DNA of 64,000 bases from Lepeophtheirus salmonis. Taxonomy: Eukaryota > Arthropoda > Copepoda > Siphonostomatoida > Caligidae. The notes beneath the pieces were generated by a model. The model made no database searches. It had not been told where the DNA came from and worked only from the letters and a program-made list of their open reading frames with translations. The position numbers and the translations under genes were made by a program. The stretch covers positions 39,493,971 to 39,557,970 of the forward strand of contig NC_052134.2 in NCBI RefSeq assembly GCF_016086655.4, given 5' to 3'. Every line of letters starts with the position of its first letter. Position 1 is the first letter of the stretch. This document shows positions 35,520 through 48,349 of the stretch, one piece after another.

Positions 35520-38012
35520 GTGGACCTCAGCAGTGGAGATAAGAATCCCTTGGTCATTCAAGGGATCTCTGTACAACAAGAAGAGGATCTATCTCAACTA
35601 TTTGCAGAGGCTCGTTCCTTCCCAGGTGAAAATGAGGATCAAGTTGCTATAGAATCGAGGATTGTAGAGTCTACGGCAGATTCCCGTGATGGAAGTGGTG
35701 GTCATCATCATCACCACGGGGGTGGTGGTCACAATCATCACGGATCTGGGAACTCCAATAACGACTCTCCAACATCTTTTGACTCATTTTCTGCTCCAAA
35801 TGCACCTGCACCACAAGTGACCTACTCCAATGAGCCTCCTCCACCTCCTCCAGCAGGAGCCATATCTCAAGGACCCAACATCATCATTCAAGCCGCTCCT
35901 GCTCCTGATAATGTAGATTCTTACGGATCACCTCAAGCTCCTATTGTCACAGAAGGAGATTCTTATGGATCACCACAAGCCCCTATCGTTTCTGGAGGAG
36001 GAGGTGACTCCTATGGAAGTCCTCAAGCACCAATTGTGAACAATGGTGGAGGAGACTCCTATGGTTCCCCATCTGGACAAGTGATCTCTGGACCACCACC
36101 ACCAGCACCCATCAATCAAAGACCCATCCCCGTGCCACTCCCAGTTCCTGTTCAACCCGGATCCATCGTACTCCCAGGAGGACCTGGAATTTTTGGACCA
36201 CCAAAGCCTCAATACAAACCACGACCACAACCACCAAAACGTCCCTCCTATAGACCTCCTCCACCTCACAAGAAGAGACCTCATCCACCACCAAAGCCAC
36301 AATACAAACCTCAGCCAAGACCTCATCCTCATCCCAAGCCTCAACATAAGCCACACTACAAGCCAAGACCAAAACCTAATTTCAACAAGGGACCCAAGCC
36401 TTCATACAAACAACCCAAAAGACCCTCATACAATCCTCCACCTCAATACAAGCCTGCTCCTCAACCAAAGCCTCAATATAAGCCTGCTCCTCAACCACCA
36501 AAGCCCGTCTACAAACCAGCTCCACCCAACTACAACAATGCAGTTGCTCCTCCTGCCATTGTTACTAATGAAGTGGAATCATGGCCCAAAGCTCAACCTG
36601 AAATGCCCAAAATTGTCTCTCTTGATGTTACTTGCGAAAAGAATTTGATGAAGGTTCACATTGAATTTGATAAGCCATTCTATGGTATCATCTTCTCCAA
36701 GGGGCATTACTCTGACGTTAACTGTGTGCATCTCCCAGCTGGACTTGGAAGGACAAAGGCCAACTTTGATGTGAGTATTCACTCTTGTGGAACTACAGGA
36801 AATACTGAAAATGGACTTTATGGTTATGGAGCCGACTCAGGATCGGGTACTTACTTTGAGAACACTATCGTTGTTCAATACGATCCTCAAGTACAAGAAG
36901 TCTGGGATCAAGCACGCAAACTTAGATGCACATGGCACGATCAATATGAAAAATCTGTCACTTTCAGACCTTTTGCTGTTGATATGTTGGATGTTGTACG
37001 TGCAGACTTTGCCGGAGACAATGTTGGTTGCTGGATGCAAATTCAGGTAGGAAAGGGTCCATGGGCATCTGAAGTATCTGGATTGGTAAAGATTGGACAG
37101 ACCATGACCATGGTTTTAGCTATCAAGGATGATGAACAAAAGTTTGACATGATGGTAAGGAATTGTATGGCTCATGATGGAAAACGTGCTCCCATTCAGT
37201 TGGTAGACCAAAAGGGCTGCGTTACTCGACCAAAACTCATGTCTAGATTCACAAAAATTAAGAACTTTGGAGCCTCTGCCTCTGTTTTGAGCTACGCACA
37301 CTTCCAAGCCTTTAAATTCCCTGACTCGATGGAGGTTCACTTCCAATGTACCATTCAGATCTGCAGATACCAATGCCCAGACCAATGTGGCAACGATGTC
37401 ATCCAAGCACCAGCTGGTGAAAACAATGACCAATACGGATCCCCAGTTGCTCCTGTTCAAAACGTATACTCTTCTTCCTCCTCGGCCGGTTCATCATCTA
37501 CCTTGGACACATATACCATCAATAAGAGAAGCAAGCGTGCCACTGAAGACCTCACCGAAGAAGAAGAATCTACAGAAAATGAAGAAGCTGCGGAAGAAGA
37601 TATCGAGTCTAAGAGCAGCAGTACCACCACTACCACCATTGAAGAAGGAGAAGAAATCGTGGAGATTGTAAACAAGGATGACGAAGTGGAAATCGATTTG
37701 TCAGACATTGGAGTTCAAAAGGTCATTCAAGTCGTTTCCACCAATGACTTAACCTTTGCAATCAAAGAAAATGAAGATGAGGCAGAGCAGGAGTACCCTC
37801 CTGTAACACAGTCCCTTACGGACGAACAAGGATACATTTGTATGTCAACTCCTGCCTTTGCAGCTACACTTGTCATTCTTTTGGCCATTTTAGTTATTTC
37901 TTGTTTATTAAGTGCATTCCTATGCCTGCGTCATCGATCTTACTATGGAGAATCCTCACTCATAGCAGCTTTTTCAAATCCTGTATTCGCACATAAAAAG
38001 GGACATTTTTAG
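35520..38012 (+). CDS. ZP-domain (cuticlin-like) transmembrane protein, main exon
   Basis: This exon completes an 852-residue precursor (numbering from the exon 1 Met). In order it has a Gly/His tract (about 79-99), four DSYGSPQAPIV-type repeats (155-205), and a Pro/Tyr/Lys linker with YKP motifs (about 220-360). The ZP domain follows (about 390-645), with 11 Cys at 394, 424, 445, 492, 526, 571, 589, 632, 637, 641 and 645. After it come a fifth repeat-like DQYGSPVAPV (659-668), a furin-type RSKR site (692-695) and a strongly acidic, Ser/Thr-rich spacer. A membrane helix (about 802-825) and a short basic tail ending at TAG 38010 close the protein. ZP modules polymerise into extracellular filaments after release from the membrane. 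The domain text (VWDQARKLRCTW, GKGPWASEVSG, NCMAHDGKRAPIQLVDQ) is the arthropod cuticlin-like type, close to Drosophila CG15020 as I recall. A role in cuticle or apical matrix is inferred. The single large exon starts with GTG because of splicing, not as a start codon. Confidence 0.95.
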   Translation: MDLSSGDKNPLVIQGISVQQEEDLSQLFAEARSFPGENEDQVAIESRIVESTADSRDGSGGHHHHHGGGGHNHHGSGNSNNDSPTSFDSFSAPNAPAPQVTYSNEPPPPPPAGAISQGPNIIIQAAPAPDNVDSYGSPQAPIVTEGDSYGSPQAPIVSGGGGDSYGSPQAPIVNNGGGDSYGSPSGQVISGPPPPAPINQRPIPVPLPVPVQPGSIVLPGGPGIFGPPKPQYKPRPQPPKRPSYRPPPPHKKRPHPPPKPQYKPQPRPHPHPKPQHKPHYKPRPKPNFNKGPKPSYKQPKRPSYNPPPQYKPAPQPKPQYKPAPQPPKPVYKPAPPNYNNAVAPPAIVTNEVESWPKAQPEMPKIVSLDVTCEKNLMKVHIEFDKPFYGIIFSKGHYSDVNCVHLPAGLGRTKANFDVSIHSCGTTGNTENGLYGYGADSGSGTYFENTIVVQYDPQVQEVWDQARKLRCTWHDQYEKSVTFRPFAVDMLDVVRADFAGDNVGCWMQIQVGKGPWASEVSGLVKIGQTMTMVLAIKDDEQKFDMMVRNCMAHDGKRAPIQLVDQKGCVTRPKLMSRFTKIKNFGASASVLSYAHFQAFKFPDSMEVHFQCTIQICRYQCPDQCGNDVIQAPAGENNDQYGSPVAPVQNVYSSSSSAGSSSTLDTYTINKRSKRATEDLTEEEESTENEEAAEEDIESKSSSTTTTTIEEGEEIVEIVNKDDEVEIDLSDIGVQKVIQVVSTNDLTFAIKENEDEAEQEYPPVTQSLTDEQGYICMSTPAFAATLVILLAILVISCLLSAFLCLRHRSYYGESSLIAAFSNPVFAHKKGHF

Positions 38013-38115
38013 GAAAATAATATTTTTTTTTTAAATTTTTTTTTTTCCCGTCAAAAAAATTTCTTACTTAAAAAAGAAATGTCTTATATAGAATAGGCAA
38101 TAGTAATTCACAAAA

Positions 38116-38121
38116 AATAAA
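38116..38121 (+). promoter_or_regulatory. Candidate poly(A) signal of the ZP gene
   Basis: AATAAA lies 104 bases after the stop codon. The 3' region is very AT-rich and other AATAAA matches follow, so this is only the first plausible site. Confidence 0.4.
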
Positions 38122-38249
38122 ATCGCATTCTACCAATTTTTTATATAACATTTTCTTTTGTTTTTTAAAAAGAAATGTTACATGTTCCGTTTGGATAAAT
38201 AATTAAACGTAATATTTTCTCCTGTATGTTATTATCTGCTGCTACTTTT

Positions 38250-38284
38250 ACTTACTTACTTACTACTACTACTACTACTACTAA
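38250..38284 (+). repeat. ACTT/ACT microsatellite
   Basis: A few ACTT units pass into about eight ACT units. It lies in the 3' flank of the ZP gene, possibly in its 3' UTR if a distal poly(A) site is used. Confidence 0.85.
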
Positions 38285-41200
38285 CTTTTTCAAACAATGG
38301 AATTGAGTATACAAGCTAGTCATTGTATATGCTTGTAAAAAAATGTGGCTTTTGCAGAGAGGGCATCCAAGCCCTATATTATTTGTTTTTATCATGCCAA
38401 CAGCAAGAACAATACTACGCGTGCAAAGTTTAAATAATATAAAAAAATAAAAAAACTGTGATATCTTTTTCATAACACGCAAAAAAAAAAAGAATTAAAA
38501 AAAATATTATTATTTGAAAAAAGTCCCAAATAGTTCCTTTTTAAATATTTTTTTTCTCTACCTAGAAAAAATCCATTGGATATTTTCTTTCTCCTTAAAA
38601 AAATATATTACAATTTTCATTTTCATCAAATTTACACCCTTAAACATTTTTTTCTGACTTTTTAATTATATAATATAATCAATAAATAATAGTAATGTAT
38701 AGCTTATAATGAAAATTTAGATAAGATAAAATTGTAATAGTAATGAATAATAATATAATCACAAAAAAATTAATAATTATGAATACAAGGTACCTCGGCA
38801 CCTATCTGCTCAATTGGTGTAATTTTTTTGTCAATCCCTCTTTGTTATAATTATATCAAATTTTTTTCCCTTAAATTTGTAAATAAATATCATAAAGAAA
38901 CAAAAAAAATTCAAAAAAGCAAAAATATTTGTTTCTTTTTTTTGTGAACTTACTTTTTTATTATTATGTTTATATGATGCAATAATTATTTTTCCATTTG
39001 ACATTACTATTAATAATAATAATTAAGTTATTATTATTATTATTAATTAATGTGTTCCCAGTTATTATGATTTTTTTTTGTCATTGTAAATAATAACAAC
39101 TTCTTCGCGAAAGTTATTTTACGTCCTCCCCCCTTTGTATCTCTTTTTATACCTATATAAAATACATAAATGAATCAATTATAGAATTTGAATTATGATA
39201 AATAAAAAACAATAAACACTTTACAATAAAATATTAAAAAAAGGCTATGTTGATTTAATTAATATCCTAAAATTGGTATTTAAGGAAAATCCTAATTTTC
39301 ATTTGTAAACTCTTTTTTATATTTTATCAAATCCCGAAAATATGAAACTGCTGTTTTTCAAATGAAAAGTTGACTATATCCGAATTTTTCTTATATAGTA
39401 AGTATATAAAAAAAATCACATTTTTGTAATCTAATGTAAATAAATAGATCCTGATTAGATCCTGTTTCTGACAGGTCATTAAGGATTTGTAGCTTATTTT
39501 TCATTGAAAAATAATATGATATTAATTTAATAAGAAATATACAGTAAAAGATGTTAGTGCCAGCTTACCAACTGTTCCTATAAAAAATAAACTTTTCATT
39601 CTCATGAATTCCAATAAAGATGATAAAAAAACAAAGAAGAAAATTTTTCCATTATGCCGTGAAGTATTTCAAGTATTAAAAATCGGTATTTGAATGAAAA
39701 TTAACTATAAGCGTATTTTTCCTATATTTGGATTTGAGTGTATTTAAAAAAGAAGAAGAGTTGCAGAAAATAAGACCTAAAAAGACGATCTTTTTTAATT
39801 TTCCAAATCTGATATCATTATTCTCTAACTCTTGAGGAGAGAACATCTCAGGACAAAGCAATTACGTGGGAGTATGCACTTGAAAGTCGGAGAGTAACAC
39901 TGTTGATTGGTTGAGAGTTATAAGAGTCTTTTTTTTTTTGTTAATTTAATGAAACTTCATGATAGGTAAGCTGATTTTCTCTAATACATCTTCAAATTGT
40001 TGATGTAGACCATTTTGGTGGTCTACGCTATACAATTTTATGAGTATAAAACTTATTTTCCTTAGGGTGAAGCGAAATTAGTTTTCTTTTGCCTGTATTT
40101 AGATGTAAAATTTTTGGGCAAGGAGTAAAAAGACTTATATTTGCTCTCTATGAGCTTGGTATATTAAATTCCAGATACAGCGTTTTCAAGTAAAGACATT
40201 ATTGTTGATGTCAGTTTTTTTGGTATTCTTAAAAAACTCAATTTTAAAAGAATAAAAATTTAAAGCAATTTTTCAATCATAATTTATGAAAAAATCATAA
40301 AATCATGATTTACTATTATCGTGTATTTACATCTTAAAATGAGACCAAAAATAAAAGGACTTAAATATATATTATATCAGACCCCAATATGTATTAAAAA
40401 ATGTTATTCTAGGATTAAACATTCATATTTATGTAGTGACATCGATAATATGTTATATTTGGAAGAATTATATATTTGTCTACTATCATCCTATTTTTCT
40501 AGTACGAAATCTATCTACAACACAACTAATTGTACCACTTAAGTCTTTTTATGTGGATTTTGAATTTGTATCAATTAGATTAAATTTAAATATCACTGTT
40601 TTTCTTTGGGATCAAGTGTTAAGTCCTTTTTTCTTTTTAAAACCATTGGATAAAGTTACATCAATATTTCTTGGAAATTTGATCATTACACGTGGTACTT
40701 ATTTCATGACGTCGCCTTCAATTATAAGACAATTTAGTAAAAAACCCCGAAGTATCTCAGATATATTATAACAATATGTCTCCTGTTTTGTCAATATTTG
40801 ATCACTCCGGGTTTTGCTTTATACATTCATATCGTGCAATTTTGCATTTAAAGTTAATCTTAGTAATACAATCACCCTTAATGTAGATACACTAAAAATT
40901 GTAAATAGTTAGTTCGCATTACTACAAAATTGCTCCAAGGTCTCTTATATTAAAAAAATAATTATCTGAATACTTTCCAAATAGTATAATTTGCCATTAT
41001 TTTTGAGGATGACAATAAGTTTATATGTTTGACAACTATATTTCTAAATAGCCAAGACTCTTCAAATCAAAATAGCATTATCGTCTCTTTTTTGTGCTCA
41101 AACTATAGCTGAATACGTCAATATTTAATAAAAGTACATTTTTTTGTTAACATAAATCAACATGAAACCTCTGTAAAAGTATATTAATGATCTTCATCTA

Positions 41201-43689
41201 AATATGTCTGAGACTATGACATAAGTAATAAGATGTTATTTGATTATGCTGCTTTATTCTTAAATTCGTTGAAATGGTTATGCAATATGACAATAACAAT
41301 GCTGAATAGAATATTCACAACAAAGTACCTGCCTTTTATTTTATTTTTATGTTTGGTTTTCAGTTTCTAGTTAGTAAACTTTTTCTTTCTTTTATTTACT
41401 CATTATATAAGTAAGAGACAGTTAAATAAAATATCTTATTGATGTTACATTAATAATGACAGAAGAACAAAAAAAAAGTACTGTAGTTGAACTTAAGCTA
41501 ATGATTTAAAAAAAAAAATAACAGTTTAAAAAAAATACTATTTTGCTATCAGGGGCGTCCAAATAAAATAATATGAAATCGATTTATGTTACATAGGTTG
41601 GGGAATTTTGTATTGGTTAAGTGGGAGCCTTAAAAGAGTAACCCGGGCTTACCTAAGCTATGCTTGTGTGCAGTTTGCATGTGTTTCCTTTCCTTTACCT
41701 TCTCGAGTTGCTTATCTATATATATATTTTTTTTTTTTTGAAAAAATATTTTCGTATATCAACAGCTTTTAAATATTATTTGATATATAAAAAGATTTCA
41801 AAAATCCGCAGTTGCTCACAAAAAATTAAATTTTCTGTAAAATGGGTTTCAAACCCCCATTTTCACAAAAAAAAATTAAAGATAAATTTCCAAAATTCAC
41901 AAGTATTTACAAAAAATATAATTTTTTGGAAAAAAAAAATTCAAAAACTCCGAGCTGTTCTCAATTAAATAAATTTCTAAGATAAAATTTCAAAAATTAA
42001 ATTTAAAATATAAGTTTAAAAAAAAAAAGTTTAAATATTAAATTTTTTGGATTTGTTTTAAGTCTATCATTTTTCACATAAAATTAAATTTTTGGAAAAA
42101 TTTTTAAACAAATTAAATTATATTATAAATATATAAAACATTCTAGTAAAAAGCCAAAATTTGGGGGTAGCTGTTTTCTTATAACTTAGAAAAGTAATAA
42201 GTTGTTAAATAACAGTAATAAATAAGAACCGAAATTGCAAATTAAACATTGTTTTCCTGATGCCGATCTCGATTCCGATTCATAGGAAAAACACCCGATT
42301 CTCCTATTCCCAACTCCGATCAATCATCCCATCATTAGTTTAAACTAAATAAAAGTGTTGATCCTCAAAGACTAAAAATATATCGTTTGTACAATAAAAA
42401 AAAGTTAAAAAAAAGTTAAATTTATCACTAAAATTGAATTTCTTGATAAATTGTCTTTTAATTGAATCCTTAGTTATTTATACTTCAAAAGTGGGTTATC
42501 TAAAAGTGAAAATAGGAAATAATGAAACATTATTTAGTATCAAGGGAAATCTTTACAAAATATTTTTTTAAATAACAGACTAGTTCGAACATATATCAAG
42601 AGTATTGAACCTTTTCTGGGACAAGGAATCCTTATATAAGAGATAAACTAAATAATCAGTGTCGACTTTGATGAATAACGCAAGAATTGTTAAACAATTA
42701 TGGAAACTCCCTGCAAACAGTTTTTCTTCTACTCCTACCTATATTAGTATTTAGCAGTAAACTTTGAATAATATATTCCACTTTTATCTCTGTTTTTCTT
42801 GATACTAACAAAATATTATCCTTTCATATTTTAAGAATATTATTCAAGGTACCTTACAAGTTACTAAATAAATGTTGGGTATTGCCTTGTTTCATCTGTA
42901 GTCGAATAAACTTTTGAACAGTGATACTTATGAAAATCTAGACACAATAAATAAGGAGCTCACAGAATTAGTTTTTTTTTTAATGCGAAGAATGAACTGA
43001 ATCCCGACTAAATCTAAGGGGTTAACAATTCAATAATGGAAATATATCTTTTTTTGTAATTTTGGAAGGAAATTTTTTATCAAATATAAAAAGAGATGAT
43101 TGAAGCAAGTAAAGTGATATCTGCTCTAAATATGCCATATATGTTGAAATTCAAACTTTTACTTGGTAAAGATACTTGACCTATTATTGGAAAATATTTA
43201 AATAAATAAATTGTATGACTTCTCTAGCTCATTGTTAAGTTATTACAAATAATCCATATGATCTTTCTCAGAATTTATGTTTTCGATACTTCCGCCCATC
43301 ATATTTTACAATAGTAACAATATTTTTTTATTTCTTTTGACAATCAATAATGAAATTGGAATTTTTCTCGATTGCAAACATTATTAGTGTTGAATAAACT
43401 AAATATTTTTTATATTTTGTTTAAATAAGGTACTTTATTTATTCTTTTTTTATTAGAAAAATTCTTGTTAGGAAAATTTCTGACAATTCATTTCATTGCA
43501 TTAAATTCAATATTACATTAAGTATACCATGAATTAATTTTATCATATCTTCAAAATCCTACGGGTGTACTATTATGAATTTAGTTGTATGTATGGAGTG
43601 GATAAGTACTTTGTGTGAATCTTGAGTGCATTTTTTTTGTATGTAGTCCTAAGGGGGCTGTACTATTTTGTTTTGGAGAATTGAATTAT
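38285..43689. other. Intergenic region between two convergent genes
   Basis: No gene is supported. The open frames at 40321-40771 and 41660-41968 are AT-driven. A block with repeated CGATTC/CCGATC words at about 42261-42330 looks like part of a dispersed repeat. On the minus strand, AATAAA at 43434-43439 could be the poly(A) signal of the MINDY gene, about 250 bases beyond its stop. Confidence 0.5.
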
Positions 43690-43741
43690 TTACCAGACAT
43701 ACGGCGTTGTTTTATTCCATTCTATATGTGCTGCACTCCAC
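43690..43741 (-). CDS. MINDY4: MINDY-4-like deubiquitinase, terminal exon
   Basis: A 52-base exon on the minus strand, preceded by a TATTTTCAG acceptor, encodes WSAAHIEWNKTTPYVW and a TAA stop at 43690-43692. Its first base completes the Lys codon split at the end of the 54383-54762 exon, giving AIKSK followed by W. Family members end in a similar stretch (an R-T-K-W motif, then a V-x-W-N motif a few residues later, then a short tail), so the match in phase, sequence and protein end is good. It is too short to show up as an open reading frame. The intron before it is about 10.6 kb. Assignment rests on remembered family sequence and splice phase; cDNA would settle it. Confidence 0.75.
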
Positions 43742-46700
43742 CTGAAAATATATAAGTATATTTATGTAATAGTTATCAATAATATATTGCTACAAAGGTA
43801 ATTAAATTGTTTCACTTTTTAACAATTTAAAAAGAAATATTTGTACCAGTATTTACATCAGGCCCAAGTTTAATTTAATCCTACAACTGATCCTACAAAT
43901 AACTTGTCCATGTCTAAAAGTCTTAATTTTAAAGTTGTTGCATTAACTAAAAGGCTTAACAATAATATCACAATTAAAACTCTTTTCCTTGTTGAACGAT
44001 CGATATAATTACAATAGAAATCTCTTGACCCGTATTCAAAGTGACAGAAATAATATGTCCTCTATAATAGAAATATGCCTCATTATATTAATTATATACT
44101 CTACTAAAACTAACTCGAGACGTCTATAATATCCACTATTAACGAATATGTGTATTAAGCCTTGATCCCTCATCCGATTTCCTTCTACTGTATTCAACAA
44201 TGAATTAAGTAGCTTTCTAGATATCCTTTATTTCAAGATCATAATAATAGACACCAGGGATTTACAACAAGGGATTGGAGTCTCCCTACAGTCCACTTCT
44301 TTGTAGACCCAAGGAAATGAAACATTATTACGAAAGTGTCGAACCTGGTTGAGGCGTCAATGATTAATACCGATATCGGTTTATAGTGGACATTTGTGGC
44401 TCTTCCGAATGAATTATAATAGAGTATATAATTAATTCGATAAGGCGAATTTATTATATAGTAGAGATATTTTGTCACTGCCTAGAGAACTGGCTAATGC
44501 TGGATCTCTTGTACTCAAAACTTAAGATCGGGTGCTGCAAAAAATAGAGTTAACAATTATATCATCATCTATACAACCGGTAATATAAATATAAATATTA
44601 TGTCGCTATTGGTTGCTTTATACATATGTACATGAATTAATCTGAATTAACGTGAGGCTTCTATTTGTATCTAATGTATAGTGTATAACACTCCTTCATA
44701 TATTTTCTTTCAAGTTATAAACTTTTGGTTATTTCTATTTCATGTATGTTTTTTTCTTCTTTTTTTTGTAATAAACCAGTGTTGTTTAGTTTACCGGTAC
44801 TTATATATTTAAAATGGTTACATTTTAAATTGATATTGGAACCAGTACTTGTTTTGTCTTTATGCCCAACGAATTCAACTTCTATAATGTAAAGCAACAA
44901 ATTTATGGGCTAGAAAATCGTCCATTATAAAATAATGTAGCACAAAAATTGTGTTTTTTAATATGATAAAATTTCTGATGTCACTATTTCAAACAAAAAT
45001 CCAGTTACAATCCTGTAAGAGCATTTAAATAGCCCTTGAAGACACCTGAACTATATATTTGTATTTGAAAAAGTTTTTAAGTACTGCTACTATAACAATT
45101 TTGGTAGAATCTTGGAATGTGACAACACTATAATAGGCTCATGTTAACTAATAATTGATATTAAAATAAATTTATCAATAGATTGAGCAAGTATTTTAAC
45201 AATCCATAAAAGGAAAATCCTTTTTACAACGCAGTCAATGAATTGAGTAAAAAGTAAACCCAAAAATATAGCATATTTAATTACATGATTAAATTATTAT
45301 AGTAATTCCATTATTTAAACTTTAAATTTTGCACTCTTTAATGTCAATTAAAGTGCTCAAATTATTTATATGAATATAAGACTTCAGATAAAAAATAAAC
45401 TATTATTTTTAAATAATCTTAGCAGCATGAGTTTTAGGTTTACAATAAGATTTAATTTATTACTCTTATAGTAAAAACATTAAATTTCTATTTTTGATTA
45501 ATATTTCAATGAAATATTCAATGCCTAATACAAATTTTGGAAATCAAATAAATATCTACCAGTTTTGATGAGGTTGCATGTATTACAAAAAATAAAAGCT
45601 ATAATATTACATTTTTGTAGCTACCATTGTACACTTTAGTTTTCACATTGAAAAATAGAAGTATCCAAGAAATCAAAAGGAAAAAAAATGAGCGACTGTC
45701 AAGCAAAACAGCTAATTAAAGTCTCTAAATTTTGATTAAAATTTCTTAATATATGGATAAATCCTAAACAAGGCATTATCAAGATAAATATTTAAAAGAA
45801 TAAGAAACATTTTTATAAATCTCAAGATTTATAGTATCCCAATTCACTAGAGATAATGACATTTTTATCGAACCTTTTTTTGACCAATGATTCTATTTTA
45901 TAAAAATAATTGTGATACTAATGTCAAAATAAATAATATATATTTCTTTAATAAAAAGCACTTTAGATCCATCCATGAAAATATTCAATCGGGTATTTCA
46001 AGAATACATTTAATTCATTATATATTTTATCACGTAGAAACATTGATTGAGTACTCAGTGAAGGATAAGCCATCATTGTCCACATGGCTAATCATTTGGC
46101 TCATTCAAGATCAAGGGTAATAATTATTTTTAGAATTTCATAGAAATATATGAACAAACATACACACACTGTTTTATGTAAGTAGATAATTGCAGCCTTT
46201 TTACAAAAGGTTTATATTGAAAATTGTTTCACATTCTGACAAGTTGCTATTTTACAATAGAATATCTGAATGTCCGTGTTATACCTATGTGTATAAGTAA
46301 TGAGTTGAATGTCATGATTATTCTTTGAGCCCTTGTTACTGAGCAAAAATATATTTTTGAAATGTCAGACTTTTTCATTTGATATAATATGAAAGAAATA
46401 CTTATTTTTGACAGTAAAATTCGCGTAGATTTTGACAATTTTCACATCTGAAAGATATTAGTACTCTTATTAATTCCATAGTTCACTTATTCGAAAATTC
46501 AAACGTATTTGACAGCAAGGAGTACTATAGTTTATTTTCAATTTCTTTTTGAATAGATATATACTCTGGAGTATTGAAACAATTTTCACATCCCTATATT
46601 TGTTAACAATTGAATGGTGAACACATACAAAAATAATTATGCAAATAAGAATCAACTCATTTGTAAATAGCACTGGCATATAGCTGTAATAACGCACTGC

Positions 46701-48349
46701 AAACAACCTTATTCATAGCCGACATTGGGATCTTATATGCTAACAAAATATTAGCTGGAATGGATCTACTTAATATCACAATCAATTAGAATGAAATTCA
46801 CTGATTATAAGTATTCATAATTTGAGTGAAGTAGAGAAATTAACCACTCACTTGAGTACAATCGAGTAGATAATTCCAGAGTTGACACAATGCTAAAAAA
46901 AACTCTTTACGCAAATGAATTTCTTGTCTACAAATATAAATCATAATGAATGGATTCCCTACTGTGATTGCACCAATGAACATGATTGTTATAAGTGCTT
47001 TTAGCACAAGGGATTAAGGTAATTTTTATTTCTTACAACTATACAAAATTCTGATCCCGTATTGTACCCTACCATGAATAACTGATTTGCATTAACCTAT
47101 TTTTATACATACGAATACATGGGTAAATGAAAACAAAATAAGGCATCCTCAAGGCCTATAAATTAAATGTATTATCTAGTAAGTAAGTAACTCAATGTAG
47201 GCATGGTTAATGCTACTCTAAATATTATGCATAAAATATATGAATTGTTATCATTATCATACGTATTTATTCCTTCTTCATTGTTTTCTGCTTAGTTTCC
47301 AATCCTTGAACTTGTGTACATATGCTTTGAAATACATTTGCATATTTAAGTAGCGAAGAGAGATCATGCACCTTATCTACTGATAAGTAGATATATGGAA
47401 AATCAGATACATGCATATGTAGGTAAAGTCTTAATTCTCTTTGCTTTTGTATATGCCTATGTATCACATATGTAGGGTTTTATGAAGATACATATAATTT
47501 TATTGGATTATCATGTAGACAATAAACAGTAAAATAAGTATTGAGGATAATTGATCTTTATTAACTTTTATTTTTGGAAAAATAGTAGATAGAAAATAAA
47601 TAAATCAATTAAACTTTAGAAGCATCCATTCAACAGTATACTACATACCGTTAACTGCAATAAATATGAAAATAATATAACAAATATTCCTTAAAACAAG
47701 AATTACTCTTATTCACCGTATATGATATAATAATAGCATTGATACATTGAAAGAAAGAAAAACTGAACTGTTGTATCTATACAGAATAAGCACGACAAGT
47801 TTTACCGTGATCGGACTATAAAACAAGACAAAATTTGGGCCCTTTCCGAGCCTTGACTAGGATTTTTCTTTGAAAAGTTCAGATTTAAAAAAAATTCATT
47901 GACATGTATAACTATAGCTTTTTGTTAGGATACATTTTGAGTTACTTTTTTTTTTAACACAAAATTTAAAAGAATGTTTTGGAAAGTTTAAAAGTAAGAA
48001 CTACTGTTTTTACATAAATATACCTAGGCCCTTTTGTTCAAATTTTGTAAAATGTGCTGGCCCTTATTTTTAAAATCAAAGCATGGAGTACTTTCATTGC
48101 ACCTCCCTAAAGCTAGGATCGAAAAAAAGAGCCCTATTTCTATATAATTAGATAGTTGTGCCTTATTTAAGATAGCCGACTTCCAATATTTGATTACTTC
48201 ATGATAAAATCTCATTTTTAAACTAATGGTAAGAGAATGTGAGATCTCTCTCAACATATTAAATTGTACATGACTCACTCAATAATTCAAACTCAAACAC
48301 AGGGGTTCTTTTTAAGTGAACTGAGTGTTACTCTTTGTGGACAAAGTAA
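43742..48349 (-). other. MINDY intron, part beyond the piggyBac relic
   Basis: AT-rich intron sequence, if the terminal exon is right. Open frames at 44239-44478, 44715-44900, 45887-46120, 46247-46706 and 47267-47467 have no recognisable domain and are not called. Confidence 0.5.

Noticed and set aside
35970..37708. Several open frames on the minus strand and in other plus frames within the ZP exon (for example 35970-36356, 36112-36372, 36193-36648, 37116-37460).
   Set aside because: They are shadows of the Pro-rich and acidic coding sequence, whose biased codons leave other frames open.
40010..40032. GTAGACC...GGTCTAC hairpin.
   Set aside because: Seven-base arms are expected by chance in 64 kb.
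44478..44560. CACCCGATCTTAAG on the minus strand, reminiscent of a 5S rRNA internal segment.
   Set aside because: The rest of the 5S sequence and its internal control boxes are absent.
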